Below are positions 29,985 through 40,800 of a stretch of 64,000 nucleotides of DNA, piece by piece. This stretch comes from Aurantiochytrium sp. KH105 (taxonomy: Eukaryota > Sar > Bigyra > Thraustochytrida > Thraustochytriidae): NCBI GenBank assembly GCA_003116975.1, contig BGKB01000113.1, forward strand, positions 124,001 through 188,000, written 5' to 3'. A model generated the notes under the pieces. It saw only the letters and a program-made list of their open reading frames with translations. It ran no database searches and was not told the DNA's origin. Both the position numbers and the translations under genes were made by a program. Positions within the stretch are counted from its first letter, which is position 1. Each line of letters begins with the position of its first letter.

Positions 29985-30630
29985 AGACCATTCCTGCCTT
30001 ACTTTCCTCGAAAAGCACCGAGAAAAAAAGAAAAGGAGAGGAGAAAATGGGAGAAGATAAAAGCTTTCGAGAGGTTCTTTTCATGTGTGTGTGTGTGACA
30101 AAGATGAGCAAGGGCGAATGTTGCGGCCGGGTAGAACGCCAGGATTGAGCCATCGAATGGGTCTCTCTGGCTCTGACGCAAACCCAGCAGCATCGCTGCA
30201 AAGCTCCGGAGGAGGAAGTTTACAAAACGGGTAATCTTTGCATATTTCTTCATGCACTCTGCCTTTCAATTCCCTTTTCAAAATCGGCGTGTTGTCTTTT
30301 CGTGTTTCGAATTGGCTAACTTTTATCAATGGGTAGCACCGTGACTAAGATTACATGTTTGATCTCCAAGTATACGCGCAGCGCATCTTGCGGAAAAAGA
30401 AAAGAAGAGAATGAGTCCATTTTTGTGAAAAGAAAAGCTCGAATACAAGAGAACGTCATCGGCTCGTTGAAAGGTCCCGGACCTTTTTTTTTTCAATTCT
30501 TTTTCCGAAGGTAATTTTGTGTTTCGTTTTGAGGGGTAGGGGTGGGGGAATTGAAAATCGATTTGTGGTATGTATATCTACGACCATGTCGAAAGACGTC
30601 GACGGCAAGCAAGAAATACATGAGCAGAAT
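29985..30630. other. Intergenic region between convergent genes
   Basis: About 650 bp between the stops of the coiled-coil and spermidine synthase genes. Contains a (GT)n stub near 30085, A/T-rich runs and no supported gene. Confidence 0.5.
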
Positions 30631-31620
30631 CTAGCGCGACGAAGAGGACGCCACGCGATACGCGATGAAACCCAAGGCAAGGGCTCCAAGTGCCGCCAAG
30701 GTCGCAGCACCATTTACATGCACAGAAACCTGATGGCGCGCCACACTCGCCTGTTTGCGGGCCGGGCCAATCACGTCCTCGGCAAACTTGGGCAGCACAA
30801 AGGCCGCGCGATGAGCCTCCTCGCTGTAGTATCGCAGACCCTGGAGCTCGCAAGATCGGCTCGGAATACTCAGCTGCGCCGCAGGGTTCCGCGAGCACAT
30901 AACAAATCCAATCTGCCCACTCGGATACGTCGGCACAGTTGCGTAAGAATAATTCACAGTAGGAAACAAAGTTCCGCATCGCTGCATCATGTCCTTGATC
31001 AGAGGGAGGTGCAGCCACATGCACTCACCAAGGTTGATGAAGATGCCGTCCTCGGGGTCGAGGCGGTTCCGCGCCTTTTCGAAGAAGTCCGCCTCGTAGA
31101 GCGTCTCCGCAGGGCCGACCGGGTCGCTCGAGTCCACAATGATTACATCAAACACCTTCTTTGTCGTCTCGAGAAACTTGGCACCGTCCTCGTGCAGCAG
31201 CGTGACGCGCGGGTCGTTGAACCCAGTCGCAATGGTGTCGCCGAGGAACTTCTTTGACAGCTCCGGAACTTGCTCGTCAATCTCGCACATGACAATCTCC
31301 TCCAGGCATGCGTGTCGGCACAGTTCGCGCACCACGCCTCCGTCTCCTCCACCGATCAGCAGCACGCGGCGCGGGTTAGGGTGCGCAAACAAGGGCAAAT
31401 GGGTGATCATCTCCTGATACGAGAACTCGTCGCGCTCCGTGAGCTGGATCACTCCGTCCAGGACGAGCACCTTGCCGTACGTCGCGGACTTGAACACCAA
31501 GACATCCTGCAGACGCGAGCGCCCCTCGTGCAGGATCTCCTTCACCTCCAGCGACATGCGTTGGCCGGGCCACATCACTTCGGACTCCGTGAACCATCCA
31601 TTGCGCACCCGCGACGTTGA

Positions 31621-31652
<32 letters not shown>

Positions 31653-31668
31653 CGCTTCCCGCCTGCAT
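30631..31668 (-). CDS. SRM: Spermidine synthase with C-terminal membrane tail
   Basis: 345 residues. Transfers aminopropyl from decarboxylated SAM to putrescine. Visible family motifs: WFTESEVMWPGQRMSLEVKEILHEG at the start of the core, LVLDGVIQLTERDEFSYQEMITHLP, the SAM-binding LIGGGDGGVVREL, acidic MCEIDEQV, and the catalytic DSSDPVGPAETLY. Length to the end of the core (~290) is normal. It then continues through a basic/His spacer into a hydrophobic segment AATLAALGALALGFIAYRVA with a short polar end (SSSSR): a tail-anchor not found in typical spermidine synthases. The N-terminus has a poly-Ser run coded by a (GAC)n tract in antisense. A TCGAC-type repeat lies ~50 bp 5' of the start. Confidence 0.93.
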
Positions 31669-31746
31669 CTTTCTCTCTCTGCTCTCTTTCTCGCGCGCTG
31701 CGGCAAACCTGGCCCTCGACTCGGCTCGACTCGACTCGACTCGAGC
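31631..31746. repeat. (GAC)n and (TCGAC)n arrays at the spermidine synthase 5' end
   Basis: A (GAC)n array at ~31629-31651 lies within codons for the poly-Ser run. (TCGAC)n at ~31719-31746 lies in the presumed 5' UTR/promoter. Confidence 0.85.
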
Positions 31747-32307
31747 TCAGCGATCCGACTCTGCTGCGCTCCAATCCAGCTCCAACAAACAGTCAACCAA
31801 TGGCCACAGGCTGCCGCGACGCATTTGACGCGCATCGAGACTGGAACGTTTGGAATCTCTAAAGCGGCTGGAGCCAAAAAAAAACAAAAAACCTATAAAA
31901 TCGCGGGGCCTTCACCTTTTCGTTTTATCTATCCTGTTCGATCCAAGGAGAAGGTGTTTGAGAACCAAGACCAAGACCAGGACCAAAACCAAGATCAGAA
32001 TCTTTCTGATGAGCACAGCCACTATCCTTTCTTGAGCTCAATGTGTAATGACAGCTAGCTACATCACATTTGATCAAGAAACAACAAAACGAAGGGTGCA
32101 TATTGGGCAGAATTGCAAGACACCTCGGCGCTATAAGTAAGAAAAGATAGCCAGGAGATTCTTATTCTTTATGTGAACTTCTTTTGAATGAAGAACCGGC
32201 ACCGAAAGGAGCTTACGGGTCGCAAGCCCTTGATCAGAAATCAAGACATGGATAAAGCAAGGCCCAGGGCCCCCAAAAGTCTGTCTTTGTTCCCAAAGAG
32301 ACACACA

Positions 32308-35300
32308 TCACGCATTAATGCTAGCTATACTTGTGCTAGATTTCGCTTTTGTACATGGAAGGAGTCCCGGTCGGCGCTTGACGAGGATCACGCCTGCCAC
32401 GAGAATCACTACTGCTGCTGCAGCCGCGGCGCCGGCAACTGCAGCAACCGGAAATTCAGCATTGTTCGCACCATTGTTCATGTCAACCTTCATGCAATAG
32501 TGGCTGTCACTCGAGGAAAGCTCGCAGCCATTCGCAAGCAGGGTGACCTGACCTCCCCACATGATGGGCGGAATTCGCATTCCATTGTTTTCAAAGTATG
32601 TGGTCCCCAACACTCCATCAGCGGGAGGCTCGGAAAAGTCAAGGGATTCCATCCGTTGCTGCACCAAACGCAGATGCAGAAGCTCGCTCGAGCTGTCATA
32701 GTAATACAAATCACCATTGCCTTGACGAACTTCATCCACCGAACCCGCAGCAGTAAACTCGTGCCGACACGTTGACCACTCCTCGTAACACCAATACGCA
32801 GCGTCATAGAAAATCTCAAAGCTCGTACCCACGGGATAAGGCAGTGCGACCATGACAATGTCAGCCTCGTCAATCTGCATAAATGTAAAGTTCGCCTGGA
32901 CAGGGCTGCCCGCATCGAATTGAATCAGCCATCCTGGGCCATCGGTCGGTCCCGTGACCACTGTGTTTACCGATAGAGGCAAGCCCACTTCGTCGGGGCT
33001 ACCCTCTTGACCTAAGTGAGTCACGGACCCGATGCGTGGACAGTCTTTCCGAGGCGTTTCGCCGTTTCCACAGACTTGGTCACTGTCAAAGGCCTCGCGA
33101 ATAATCGGATTGTGATCGATCGTAATGCTCGCCACCCCGCGCAATTTGCCCGTCTCGGGAGAGATACGGTCACATGTATACCATTCGCCACCTAAATCAG
33201 TAATCAGCTCACACGTGTCATCGATGCGCCACCACTCGATACCTTCGCGCGCCGCGCCAATGAGCTTGGGCGCGCTCGCGTCGGGAATTCCGCTCTCGCG
33301 AAAAACAGTGCCATCGTAGTCGTACCAGGACGCCAGATATCCACTGACAGAGAGATATTCATCAACAGAAGGGCGGACAAGATTGCTGCGATTCACGGAT
33401 TCGTAGCGAATATTGCGCGTTGCTTGAAGCACGCCAGGCACGTACCGATCGCTGTGCGTAAGGAACCTCCAAACCGGCGAACCCCCCACGCCACAATTGC
33501 GAAAAGTAAGGCCATCAATCTCGTGCATTTGCGCTGTATCGTACCACTCGAACCCAACATGATCTCCAAACCATCGCGCCGCGAACCAGTGCGAGGTTGG
33601 GCTTGGGTTTTCAGGGAGAAACACTCCAGTTTTGCACACCGTCAACATGTTTGTCACAAAGTGGATGCCCAGAATTGCTAACGCGCGAGTCGTATCATGA
33701 GCTTCGAGGCCGCGAATGGTCGACCGCTGTCCCCACATGTTTAGTCCCCAGTTGGAAAGGAAGACCTTGGTATTGTTGAACTCCAAGGGGCACTCCACAT
33801 ACCTGTCCGTTTCCATGCCGTCTTCGGGCTCGGCAAGACACATGGTCGACCGGCCAAAGATTTGCCGCCCAGGATTGTACACGAGCGCATCCGAGACATC
33901 GTCTTGATGACCCAAGAGTCCACCCACGTAGATGCATGACGCCATGACCCACCAGAACCCAGAAGAGTGACAGCTGTTTCCATCAAACTCGAGAAACGGC
34001 CGTTCGTGTGGCGCCAGATTAGGCGCCGGATCGACGTTTCGAAAGTTCATGATGGGTCGTTCCAATTTCACGATCGCAATGCCAGCGTAGCCACCACTCA
34101 TGGCGTTCCCCACGTAGCGGTTTGCGCAATTTGTAATGTATAGTCCACTCGCCGTCGTATCGGCGGGCTGGGTCAAGTCCTCACTGCTGCTCACATCATC
34201 CATGAATTGCGCAAATGCTGTGCGCGGCGACTCCATGAAATGCACGTGAGCGCCCAAGTTGTACGCAATGGTGTTGTTCTCTTCCACGCCGTCTTCTCCC
34301 GTATAGTAGCACTGTCCAATCGCGTCGTATGCAACATTATCTTGAAGCAACGTATTGTTCGTACCGTGAATTGTGGCGCATCGGTAAAATGAATGGTAGA
34401 TGCTCGAGTGTTTGAGGTACGATTCAGAACCACTCTCTCCCATCAGATGCAGGTGAAACGGGTATCGTGCAAGTTGATTTGTCTGGCCCATTCGGTACAG
34501 CTGAACACCCTCAAATCGTGCTGCTGCATTTTCCCCCATGGCGATCGTGTGCCCACCGTACCCTGTTAGGAAGCGTCCTTCGCACGGATACTCCCCGAGC
34601 ATCTCATCGTAGCATGGCGTCATGTCATCGTCTGTAGGTTCCGATGACGGGTCGCCTTGGATGACAATGTTGCGCGTCAAAAGGCCCACCTCCCCCTGGT
34701 ACTCCGGACCGCCATAATGCGTGTACTCCAGCGCAGTGTCGAGAGTCACGCTCGAGAACTCCCCGCTTACGGCCACATTTGTGATCGTGCGGACTTCATT
34801 TCGATGCCAGTCACGCGCATCCTTGATCTCGGTGCCGGTAAGGACCACCTGCTGACCAACTTGCCAGTTCACGCGATGCTGCAGATAAATTGTTGTGTCC
34901 GAAGCATTAGCTGTTGACGCGAGACGCGTCCAGGTCGGATGGTAGGTTGCTCCGTGGATGTCCAGCACACCATTGCCTTGCGCCACGAGTCCCTTGTACT
35001 CGGGCGCTGCGGGCAAGGTCGTTGGGCGCTCTCCGTGGAGGGTGATGGTGATGGAGCTGCTCAGACGGCATGTCTCGGAGCCCATGACGAGCTTTCCCAA
35101 GACGAGAATGCCCCTCGCGCCGAGGCTGATGTCTTCGTCTGCGAAAATTAGTTCCGACGTCTCTGGCACCATGATGATTCCAAAGACATCTCCGGCCGTC
35201 AACGAGCATCCGCCCACAATCACGCGCGTATTTTCTGGCAAGACGATATCCTCGCCGTCGCCTGGCACGCTACCTGAGGTCCATGTTGCGCTGTCTTCCC

Positions 35301-35571
35301 ACGCCGAAAGTCCTGCTTCATCGTGAGGGCAGGCGTCTTGCGCGTCCCAGTTATCCGGTGGAGAGTTTGGTGTGTACCTGAGCGACACCACCTCGCTCGC
35401 CGCCGCCATCGACACCAGATCTGCGGTGTCAAAGCCAGAATCTGCCGGGTACTGCGGCGCGCCCGGTGCGACGCTCGGCACGCATTGCGCGCTGGCCTCG
35501 TGGACCACCATGGCCGCCACAAGCAGCACGCCCAGCGCAGTCAGCCTCCTCCTCCTCATCATTATCGTCAT
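32308..35571 (-). CDS. G8-domain single-pass surface protein (CEMIP/PKHD1L1-like)
   Basis: 1087 residues from the ATG at 35571, preferred over the ATG 29 codons upstream because it opens a clean signal peptide (RRRRLTALGVLLVAAMVVHEASA) right after a poly-Thr repeat. Early in the mature protein is a G8 domain (AWEDSATWTSGSVPGDGEDIVLPENTRVIV ... LVLGKLVMGSE). It is followed by a right-handed beta-helix-like region rich in N/G turns with conserved His motifs (HLHLMGESG, GGHTIAMGENAAARFEG). This arrangement is shared with CEMIP/TMEM2 hyaluronan-binding proteins and fibrocystin-L. The C-terminus has a TM (AAVAGAAAAAAVVILVAGVILV) and a short basic tail: type I surface protein. Polysaccharide binding or processing is inferred, not shown. 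Confidence 0.85.
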   Translation of the reverse strand: MTIMMRRRRLTALGVLLVAAMVVHEASAQCVPSVAPGAPQYPADSGFDTADLVSMAAASEVVSLRYTPNSPPDNWDAQDACPHDEAGLSAWEDSATWTSGSVPGDGEDIVLPENTRVIVGGCSLTAGDVFGIIMVPETSELIFADEDISLGARGILVLGKLVMGSETCRLSSSITITLHGERPTTLPAAPEYKGLVAQGNGVLDIHGATYHPTWTRLASTANASDTTIYLQHRVNWQVGQQVVLTGTEIKDARDWHRNEVRTITNVAVSGEFSSVTLDTALEYTHYGGPEYQGEVGLLTRNIVIQGDPSSEPTDDDMTPCYDEMLGEYPCEGRFLTGYGGHTIAMGENAAARFEGVQLYRMGQTNQLARYPFHLHLMGESGSESYLKHSSIYHSFYRCATIHGTNNTLLQDNVAYDAIGQCYYTGEDGVEENNTIAYNLGAHVHFMESPRTAFAQFMDDVSSSEDLTQPADTTASGLYITNCANRYVGNAMSGGYAGIAIVKLERPIMNFRNVDPAPNLAPHERPFLEFDGNSCHSSGFWWVMASCIYVGGLLGHQDDVSDALVYNPGRQIFGRSTMCLAEPEDGMETDRYVECPLEFNNTKVFLSNWGLNMWGQRSTIRGLEAHDTTRALAILGIHFVTNMLTVCKTGVFLPENPSPTSHWFAARWFGDHVGFEWYDTAQMHEIDGLTFRNCGVGGSPVWRFLTHSDRYVPGVLQATRNIRYESVNRSNLVRPSVDEYLSVSGYLASWYDYDGTVFRESGIPDASAPKLIGAAREGIEWWRIDDTCELITDLGGEWYTCDRISPETGKLRGVASITIDHNPIIREAFDSDQVCGNGETPRKDCPRIGSVTHLGQEGSPDEVGLPLSVNTVVTGPTDGPGWLIQFDAGSPVQANFTFMQIDEADIVMVALPYPVGTSFEIFYDAAYWCYEEWSTCRHEFTAAGSVDEVRQGNGDLYYYDSSSELLHLRLVQQRMESLDFSEPPADGVLGTTYFENNGMRIPPIMWGGQVTLLANGCELSSSDSHYCMKVDMNNGANNAEFPVAAVAGAAAAAAVVILVAGVILVKRRPGLLPCTKAKSSTSIASINA

Positions 35572-35572
35572 C

Positions 35573-35594
35573 GTCGTCGTCGTCGTCGTTCTTT
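35573..35594. repeat. (GTC)n array at the G8-protein start
   Basis: Trinucleotide array directly 5' of the preferred start codon on the sense strand, translated as poly-Thr if the upstream ATG (35658) is used. Confidence 0.8.
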
Positions 35595-36004
35595 TATCGT
35601 CACCGATCAGGGTTTGCTTTGTCCAGCTGCCAGGCTCGGGTTGTTGCACGCTCAACATCCAATCTAGGGCGCTGCGCCGAGATGGCCGACCAGCTGGTCG
35701 TCACGAAGGTGCTCTCGTCCTGCACTTGGCCGCGCTGCACTACTTTACTGTTAGTGGACACTAGCATTACTTGTAAAAGAGGGGAGCTGGCGGGTACAGC
35801 GGGTTTATAGCTGGGCCTGGCTCGCCATCGAGAGATGGCCCAGGCGGACAAGTCGCTCTTGCTAAACATTGGCACATGCACCTCGGCGAGACAGTAGGTA
35901 CGACGTAGAGATGCACCGCCTGCAGCTGCTGGCTGGCTGCTGGCCGAGAGACTACTACTGTAAATGCAACCAGCAAGCCATGTCTCCGGCACGCGCGCCC
36001 CAGA

Positions 36005-36400
36005 TCCGGCCCGGCCCGGCCCGGCCCGACTCGGCTCCGCTCGGCTCCGCTCGGCGGTGATGGCGACCAGGCTGCTGCGCATGGTCGCAAGTGACGCGAA
36101 GGTTGCTCGTGCGCGCGAGGACATAAAGGGTGTGCGCGAGGACACATTAGGGTGTGCGTGGGGACCCCCGCGCGAGGTTTGGACCCTCTCGTCTCCGGCC
36201 GGCAGTGTAGAGAAGCGCGATCTTGCGCGTCCAGAGCGAGCTTGGGCGCTCCGGTCCGCCCGCGCGAGGGCGTGGAGATGCAGATGCACGCCCGTGCAAA
36301 CACGCATCGAGGAAGAGGGAAGTGACGGAGCGAGGAAGCGGGGAAGAGAGGAAGCGAGGACGCAAGGACGCGAGGAAGCGAGGACGCGAGGAAGCAGCGC
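36005..36400. repeat. Tandem repeats in the hydrolase 5' region
   Basis: (CCCGG)n/(CTCGG)n at ~36005-36056. Then an imperfect GCGAGGAAGCGAGGAC-type minisatellite at ~36329-36398 that ends just before the ATG at 36402. Confidence 0.85.
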
Positions 36401-36401
36401 C

Positions 36402-37679
36402 ATGGCTCACCGTGTGCGCAGGCTGGCGGACCAGCTGAAGCCGCAAGCGTGTATTGGCGAAATGGAGAACCGCCAGGTGGAAAATGAGACCAATGTGACC
36501 TACGTACGCAAGCCCATTAAGATCGTCTTTGAAGACAGGACAGCGGCCGACGAACGGTATGGAGGCAACGGCGACGTCGCGATTCTCGAAGGCGAGCTCC
36601 TCGAGCCCCAGAATGTTGCGAGCAAGTCCGTCTTTATCTTTATGCATCCCAGTGGAATTCAAAACCTGCTGCCTATGCCTGTCGCCATGGCCCGTGCCGG
36701 TCTGCATGTTATCACCTGCTGCAGTCGGTACCCGAACAACGACTCCTGTCTTGTCATGGAAAAGGTCGCCATCGACCTCGGTGCTTGCGTGAAGCACGCA
36801 AAGGAAAAACTCGGGTACGCCAAGGTCGTTCTTTGTGGCTGGAGCGGGGGTGGATCGCTCTCCTCCTTTTATCAGGCGCAAGCGGAGCGCCCTACGATCC
36901 AGAAAACCCCCGCAGGCGACTCTGTCGATCTCACCGCGGCAAACCTGCCTCCTGCGGATGGGCTGTGCATTCTCGCTGCACATACGAGCAGGGCCAAAAT
37001 CTTTACAGAATGGATTGATCCCTGCGTCCTTGACGAGAGCGACCCGTCCAAGCGCGATCGGGACCTCGACGTCTTTGACCCGGCCAATCCCAATCAGCCG
37101 CCCTACTCTCCCGAGTACATTGCGCGCTTCCGACAAGCGCAAATCGAGCGCAACCGCCGCATCACGCGCTGGGCCAAGCAGCAGCTCGCAAAACTCGACG
37201 AGACTACGTCCCAAGGGCCTACGGACTGGCGACGCGCTCGTCGGGACCACGCTTTTACAGTGCATTGCACACAGGCGGACCTTCGCCGTCTCGACACGAC
37301 CATCGAGCCGAATGGGCGCGAAGCGACGCCGCTTGATACCCTTGCTGCCGAGAATCACTCGCCCGTTGGACTTGCGCGCTTCACTACATTGCGCAGCTGG
37401 CTTTCACAGTGGAGTTACGATGATTCCAAGGCAGACGGGCCTCTGAGTCTCACCACTGTCGAGTGCCCCGTTCTCGTCATGGCCAACGAGGCCGATCATC
37501 TTGTGCCTGGATCGCACCCCAAGGCCATGTACGATGCTGTTCGTCATAGCCGCAAGACTTTTCTTGAGATCGAGGGTGCCACGCATTACTATTTTGGACA
37601 AAAGCAACTCATGGCTTCAGCGATTCAACGCATCAAGACGTGGCTGCGCCAGCAGGATCTGCTCGAGTCTCAAGTTTAA
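36402..37679 (+). CDS. Alpha/beta-hydrolase family protein
   Basis: 425 residues from ATG at 36402 (context GCGCCATGG). The open frame extends to 35964 but that part is low-complexity. The core shows the hydrolase order: an oxyanion-region strand (VFIFMHPSG), the nucleophile elbow GWSGGG with Ser148, then a long insert, then a late strand VLVMANEADHLVP carrying the acid Asp, and the terminal His in EGATHYYFG. The triad therefore looks complete. An insert of roughly 130 residues between nucleophile and acid forms a large Arg/Gln-rich helical cap. Substrate unknown; esterase, lipase-like or dienelactone-type activity are all possible. Confidence 0.75.
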   Translation: MAHRVRRLADQLKPQACIGEMENRQVENETNVTYVRKPIKIVFEDRTAADERYGGNGDVAILEGELLEPQNVASKSVFIFMHPSGIQNLLPMPVAMARAGLHVITCCSRYPNNDSCLVMEKVAIDLGACVKHAKEKLGYAKVVLCGWSGGGSLSSFYQAQAERPTIQKTPAGDSVDLTAANLPPADGLCILAAHTSRAKIFTEWIDPCVLDESDPSKRDRDLDVFDPANPNQPPYSPEYIARFRQAQIERNRRITRWAKQQLAKLDETTSQGPTDWRRARRDHAFTVHCTQADLRRLDTTIEPNGREATPLDTLAAENHSPVGLARFTTLRSWLSQWSYDDSKADGPLSLTTVECPVLVMANEADHLVPGSHPKAMYDAVRHSRKTFLEIEGATHYYFGQKQLMASAIQRIKTWLRQQDLLESQV

Positions 37680-37832
37680 TTTTTCTCTCTATTTTATTGT
37701 CTTTCCAATTGTGAGAACGCAGCTTTACATCTGCTGTCTGCTTGCATACTCGATTAACGGCCGACAAGCATCAACAGAAAGAGGACTTTGAGCGACAGGG
37801 GGGGATTTCCAAAAATGAAATTTAATCTTTGT

Positions 37833-40800
37833 CTACCTCAGATAATTAGCCAGCAGCTTTCGCTTGTACTTCCAGGCCTCCGCCTTGGACGCGCCAAGCT
37901 GCACGTGCAGAGCTCGGACCTCCTCTTGCAAGGCTTCCGTCTCCATGTTACGCATAAAATCGCCAAGTCGCGGCGCCCCTCGCGGTGCTGTGGTGGTCCG
38001 CTTGAGGCACGTCCACGCCTTGGACTTTAGCAGCAAGTTACGACGTTGTGCAAGAGCGTCGAGCCGCTGGATTGCCACGCCTGCGCCAAGACGCCAGTCA
38101 TCGCTCGGCTGATCCATTTGTTGCGTTTTCGAAGCGCTTCGTCGCTCGCTTCTGCGATTCTCGGGCACAAAGGCCGCCATAAGTGCACCATCAAATTCGC
38201 GTCCCAGCTTGTGCCACGCCACCTCGCGCTGCAAAAGGGCACGATGAAAGCTTCGGGGTTCAACCTTGCCATTCGTGTTCACCTCGAGACCGTCGCAAAG
38301 ACGATCAATCTCCCCAAACATGCGCTGATGCTTGAGCCGTCGCCGCAGCTTGCGTCGCAGTTCACCCGGGTACAAAGGCTCTTTTTGGTAAAGTGCAGGC
38401 CGCACGGGGTCCACGCCGAGTCCCTGGGTCGCGCGGGTGCGCCACTTGCTAAATGCCAAGGCCATGGCTCGCGAGAGCACCTTGGCCCACACCAGCGCAA
38501 TGCGTGCCCCCGCCGCAGTCTGGTCAATTGCCGCACCGTATACCTCTACTAGCTCGTTGGCCCGGTCTCGCTCCAAGACTCGCGTCCAAACCGCGAACGC
38601 GTGACCGAGAGCCACGAATCGCGACTTGGACCACACGCTGTTGAGTAACGCCACAGCGCCCCTGCGCCGTGTCTGTGCCGCCCATGCCTGGTGGATCGCA
38701 TCAGCGTCAGCGAGAGCCTCTTCACTATGCTCGCGCTCGCGCTTTCGGCCCTCTTCCACTGCCTCTTGCAAAGAGGATTCGTGTGCAGACTTGAGCTGGG
38801 CCAACGCGTCAACATGGCTCTTGCTTTGGGCACGCAGTCGTGCCTGCAGCTGCTCCTCCAACATGCGTCCTTGATTGACAAACTTTTCACGCTGCGCCTC
38901 AAGGTTCGCGCGATAGTGTTCCTTTGCCGAACACAACGCCTGCGCCAGCTCCAGGGCCTGGGATCGTTTCACCGTCGCCATCTCATCGCTGTGTTTTTGC
39001 TTCAGCGCTGCCAAGGCCTGGTCTCTGTCAAGACGGAGCTCCAAGGCTTCCTGGCTCGCCTTGGCACGACCCTGTTCGGCTTCGCGAAGCTGTCGCTGCA
39101 GTTCGTCGGCGTGCAACGAGAGAGTGGACACCTCTTCCTCGGACTCTACGAGTCGATCCTGTGCAGTCTTGAACCGCATCAATGCATCTTGTACGTGGTC
39201 GTCACCACCATGAGACGCGGGAGAGTGCTGCGCCTGAGCCTGTGCGCGCATGCGCGATAGCTCATTTTCGAGACGCTTACATCGCTGGGTCATCCGTGAG
39301 ATTGTCACTTTGGCATCAAGGAGTTCACTCTTGGCATAGTCGAGCCCGAGACCGGGCTCTTCGCCCGTTCCCTTTGTCTCTCCATCCTCCTTTAGCCTCA
39401 CGGCTGCTTGATCCGTATGGTCTTGGCTATTGCGTTGGTCTTGCAACACTTTTTGGAACTGCTGGCGCTGCGTGTGCAGCTCACGGGTCAGCGCCGCGCG
39501 CTCGATGCGCTCTCGTTCTAGCTGCTCTGTTAGATTTTCGCGAAGCTCGGCCAGCTCGTCCATTGCATCGTCGCGCTCACGCTGCACTTGCTTGATGCGT
39601 GCTCGATAGCGCTCATTTTCTGCGAGCGCCATTGCCAACGCATCGCCATTACCGTCATCGTCTGAATGGTACTCATCCTCATGCACCTCTGCGCGTTGAC
39701 GTTGTCGCTGTCGCGGCTGTGGTCGTCCCCGGCTCGGGCGTCGCTGAGGTATTTCCGTTTGCATTTGCGTTTGCGTTTGCGTTTGCGTTTCTTCGTCTTC
39801 TGCCTCGTCTTCATTTTCTTCATGCGCATGACTCGTATCCTCCAAATGGTCGTCCTCTTCGGGGGGCGTGCACACTTCTTCAGCAGGAATGTTTTTCTCG
39901 CTCGATGTGACCACCCTCAGGACTACGGGTGGCGATGCCGGTTGCGCGACGGGGCCGGTCTCATCCTTTTTGACCAGACGAATACTTGGAAGAGCAGCCT
40001 TTGGAGTCCGAGATCCTTCGTGTCGCGGGGAGCCAAAGTGTGCTTCTGCGGCGCGCTTCATGTCAAGAGCGGTCTCCATCTCCTGCGCGCGCTTTGCGCG
40101 GAACTGCTGCGCCTGCAAGCTGCCGTACTCGGCAAGAGAGAGCGATCCTGGCGTCGGGCTCGTCGTTTCTACCATGGGTTCAAAGTGAAAGTGTCGCCCA
40201 GATTTACACGACTTGCACGATCCAGGTGTCTTGGGTCTATCCTGCGAAGTTGTCGTTGCTGCCGGTGATTGCGTTGTCAAATCGCGCACCTTGATAGGAA
40301 GACCTCGCACGGCGCGCTCGAGAAAAAGAGCGTAGTCTTTGACCTTTATTTTGAGAGCGCGCGCGCGTTTATGACATGCCGCAAGTGTAGGAAGGGCCTC
40401 TTGGTCCGCATTGTTTAGGACTGCCTCTTCGTAGCGCTCCTTTGTCACGTCCTCGAGGACGAGGTGATAGAGTGCTGTGAAGAGTTTGACGCGATCCTCG
40501 TCTGCTTCAAGCGTGATGCGGACCCACTCGCGGTTCATGCCACGCGAAAGTAAATGCCCAAGGGTTGTGGCTGCATCGCGGAATTTCCATGGCAGCTGCA
40601 CAGCGACGGGCCGGACCCAGCAAGAGTGTCCAGACTCGCGGTGCAAAAAGTATGTGCGCCCATAGCTGTCTTTGGTCTCTGCCCATCCTGAGGGGAGCTG
40701 CGCTTCCCCTGGTACTCGTGAATGCGGCGATTGCGCCGCCATGGCGCGTTCGAATTGGCGTGACTTTTCCTGCTGATGGTCCAGCAGCCGCTCTCGCGTC

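Noticed and set aside
35600-36403. 267-codon minus frame upstream of the G8 gene
   Set aside because: Covers divergent promoter repeats; translation is Ser/Arg/Ala filler (for example repeated LASSRP).
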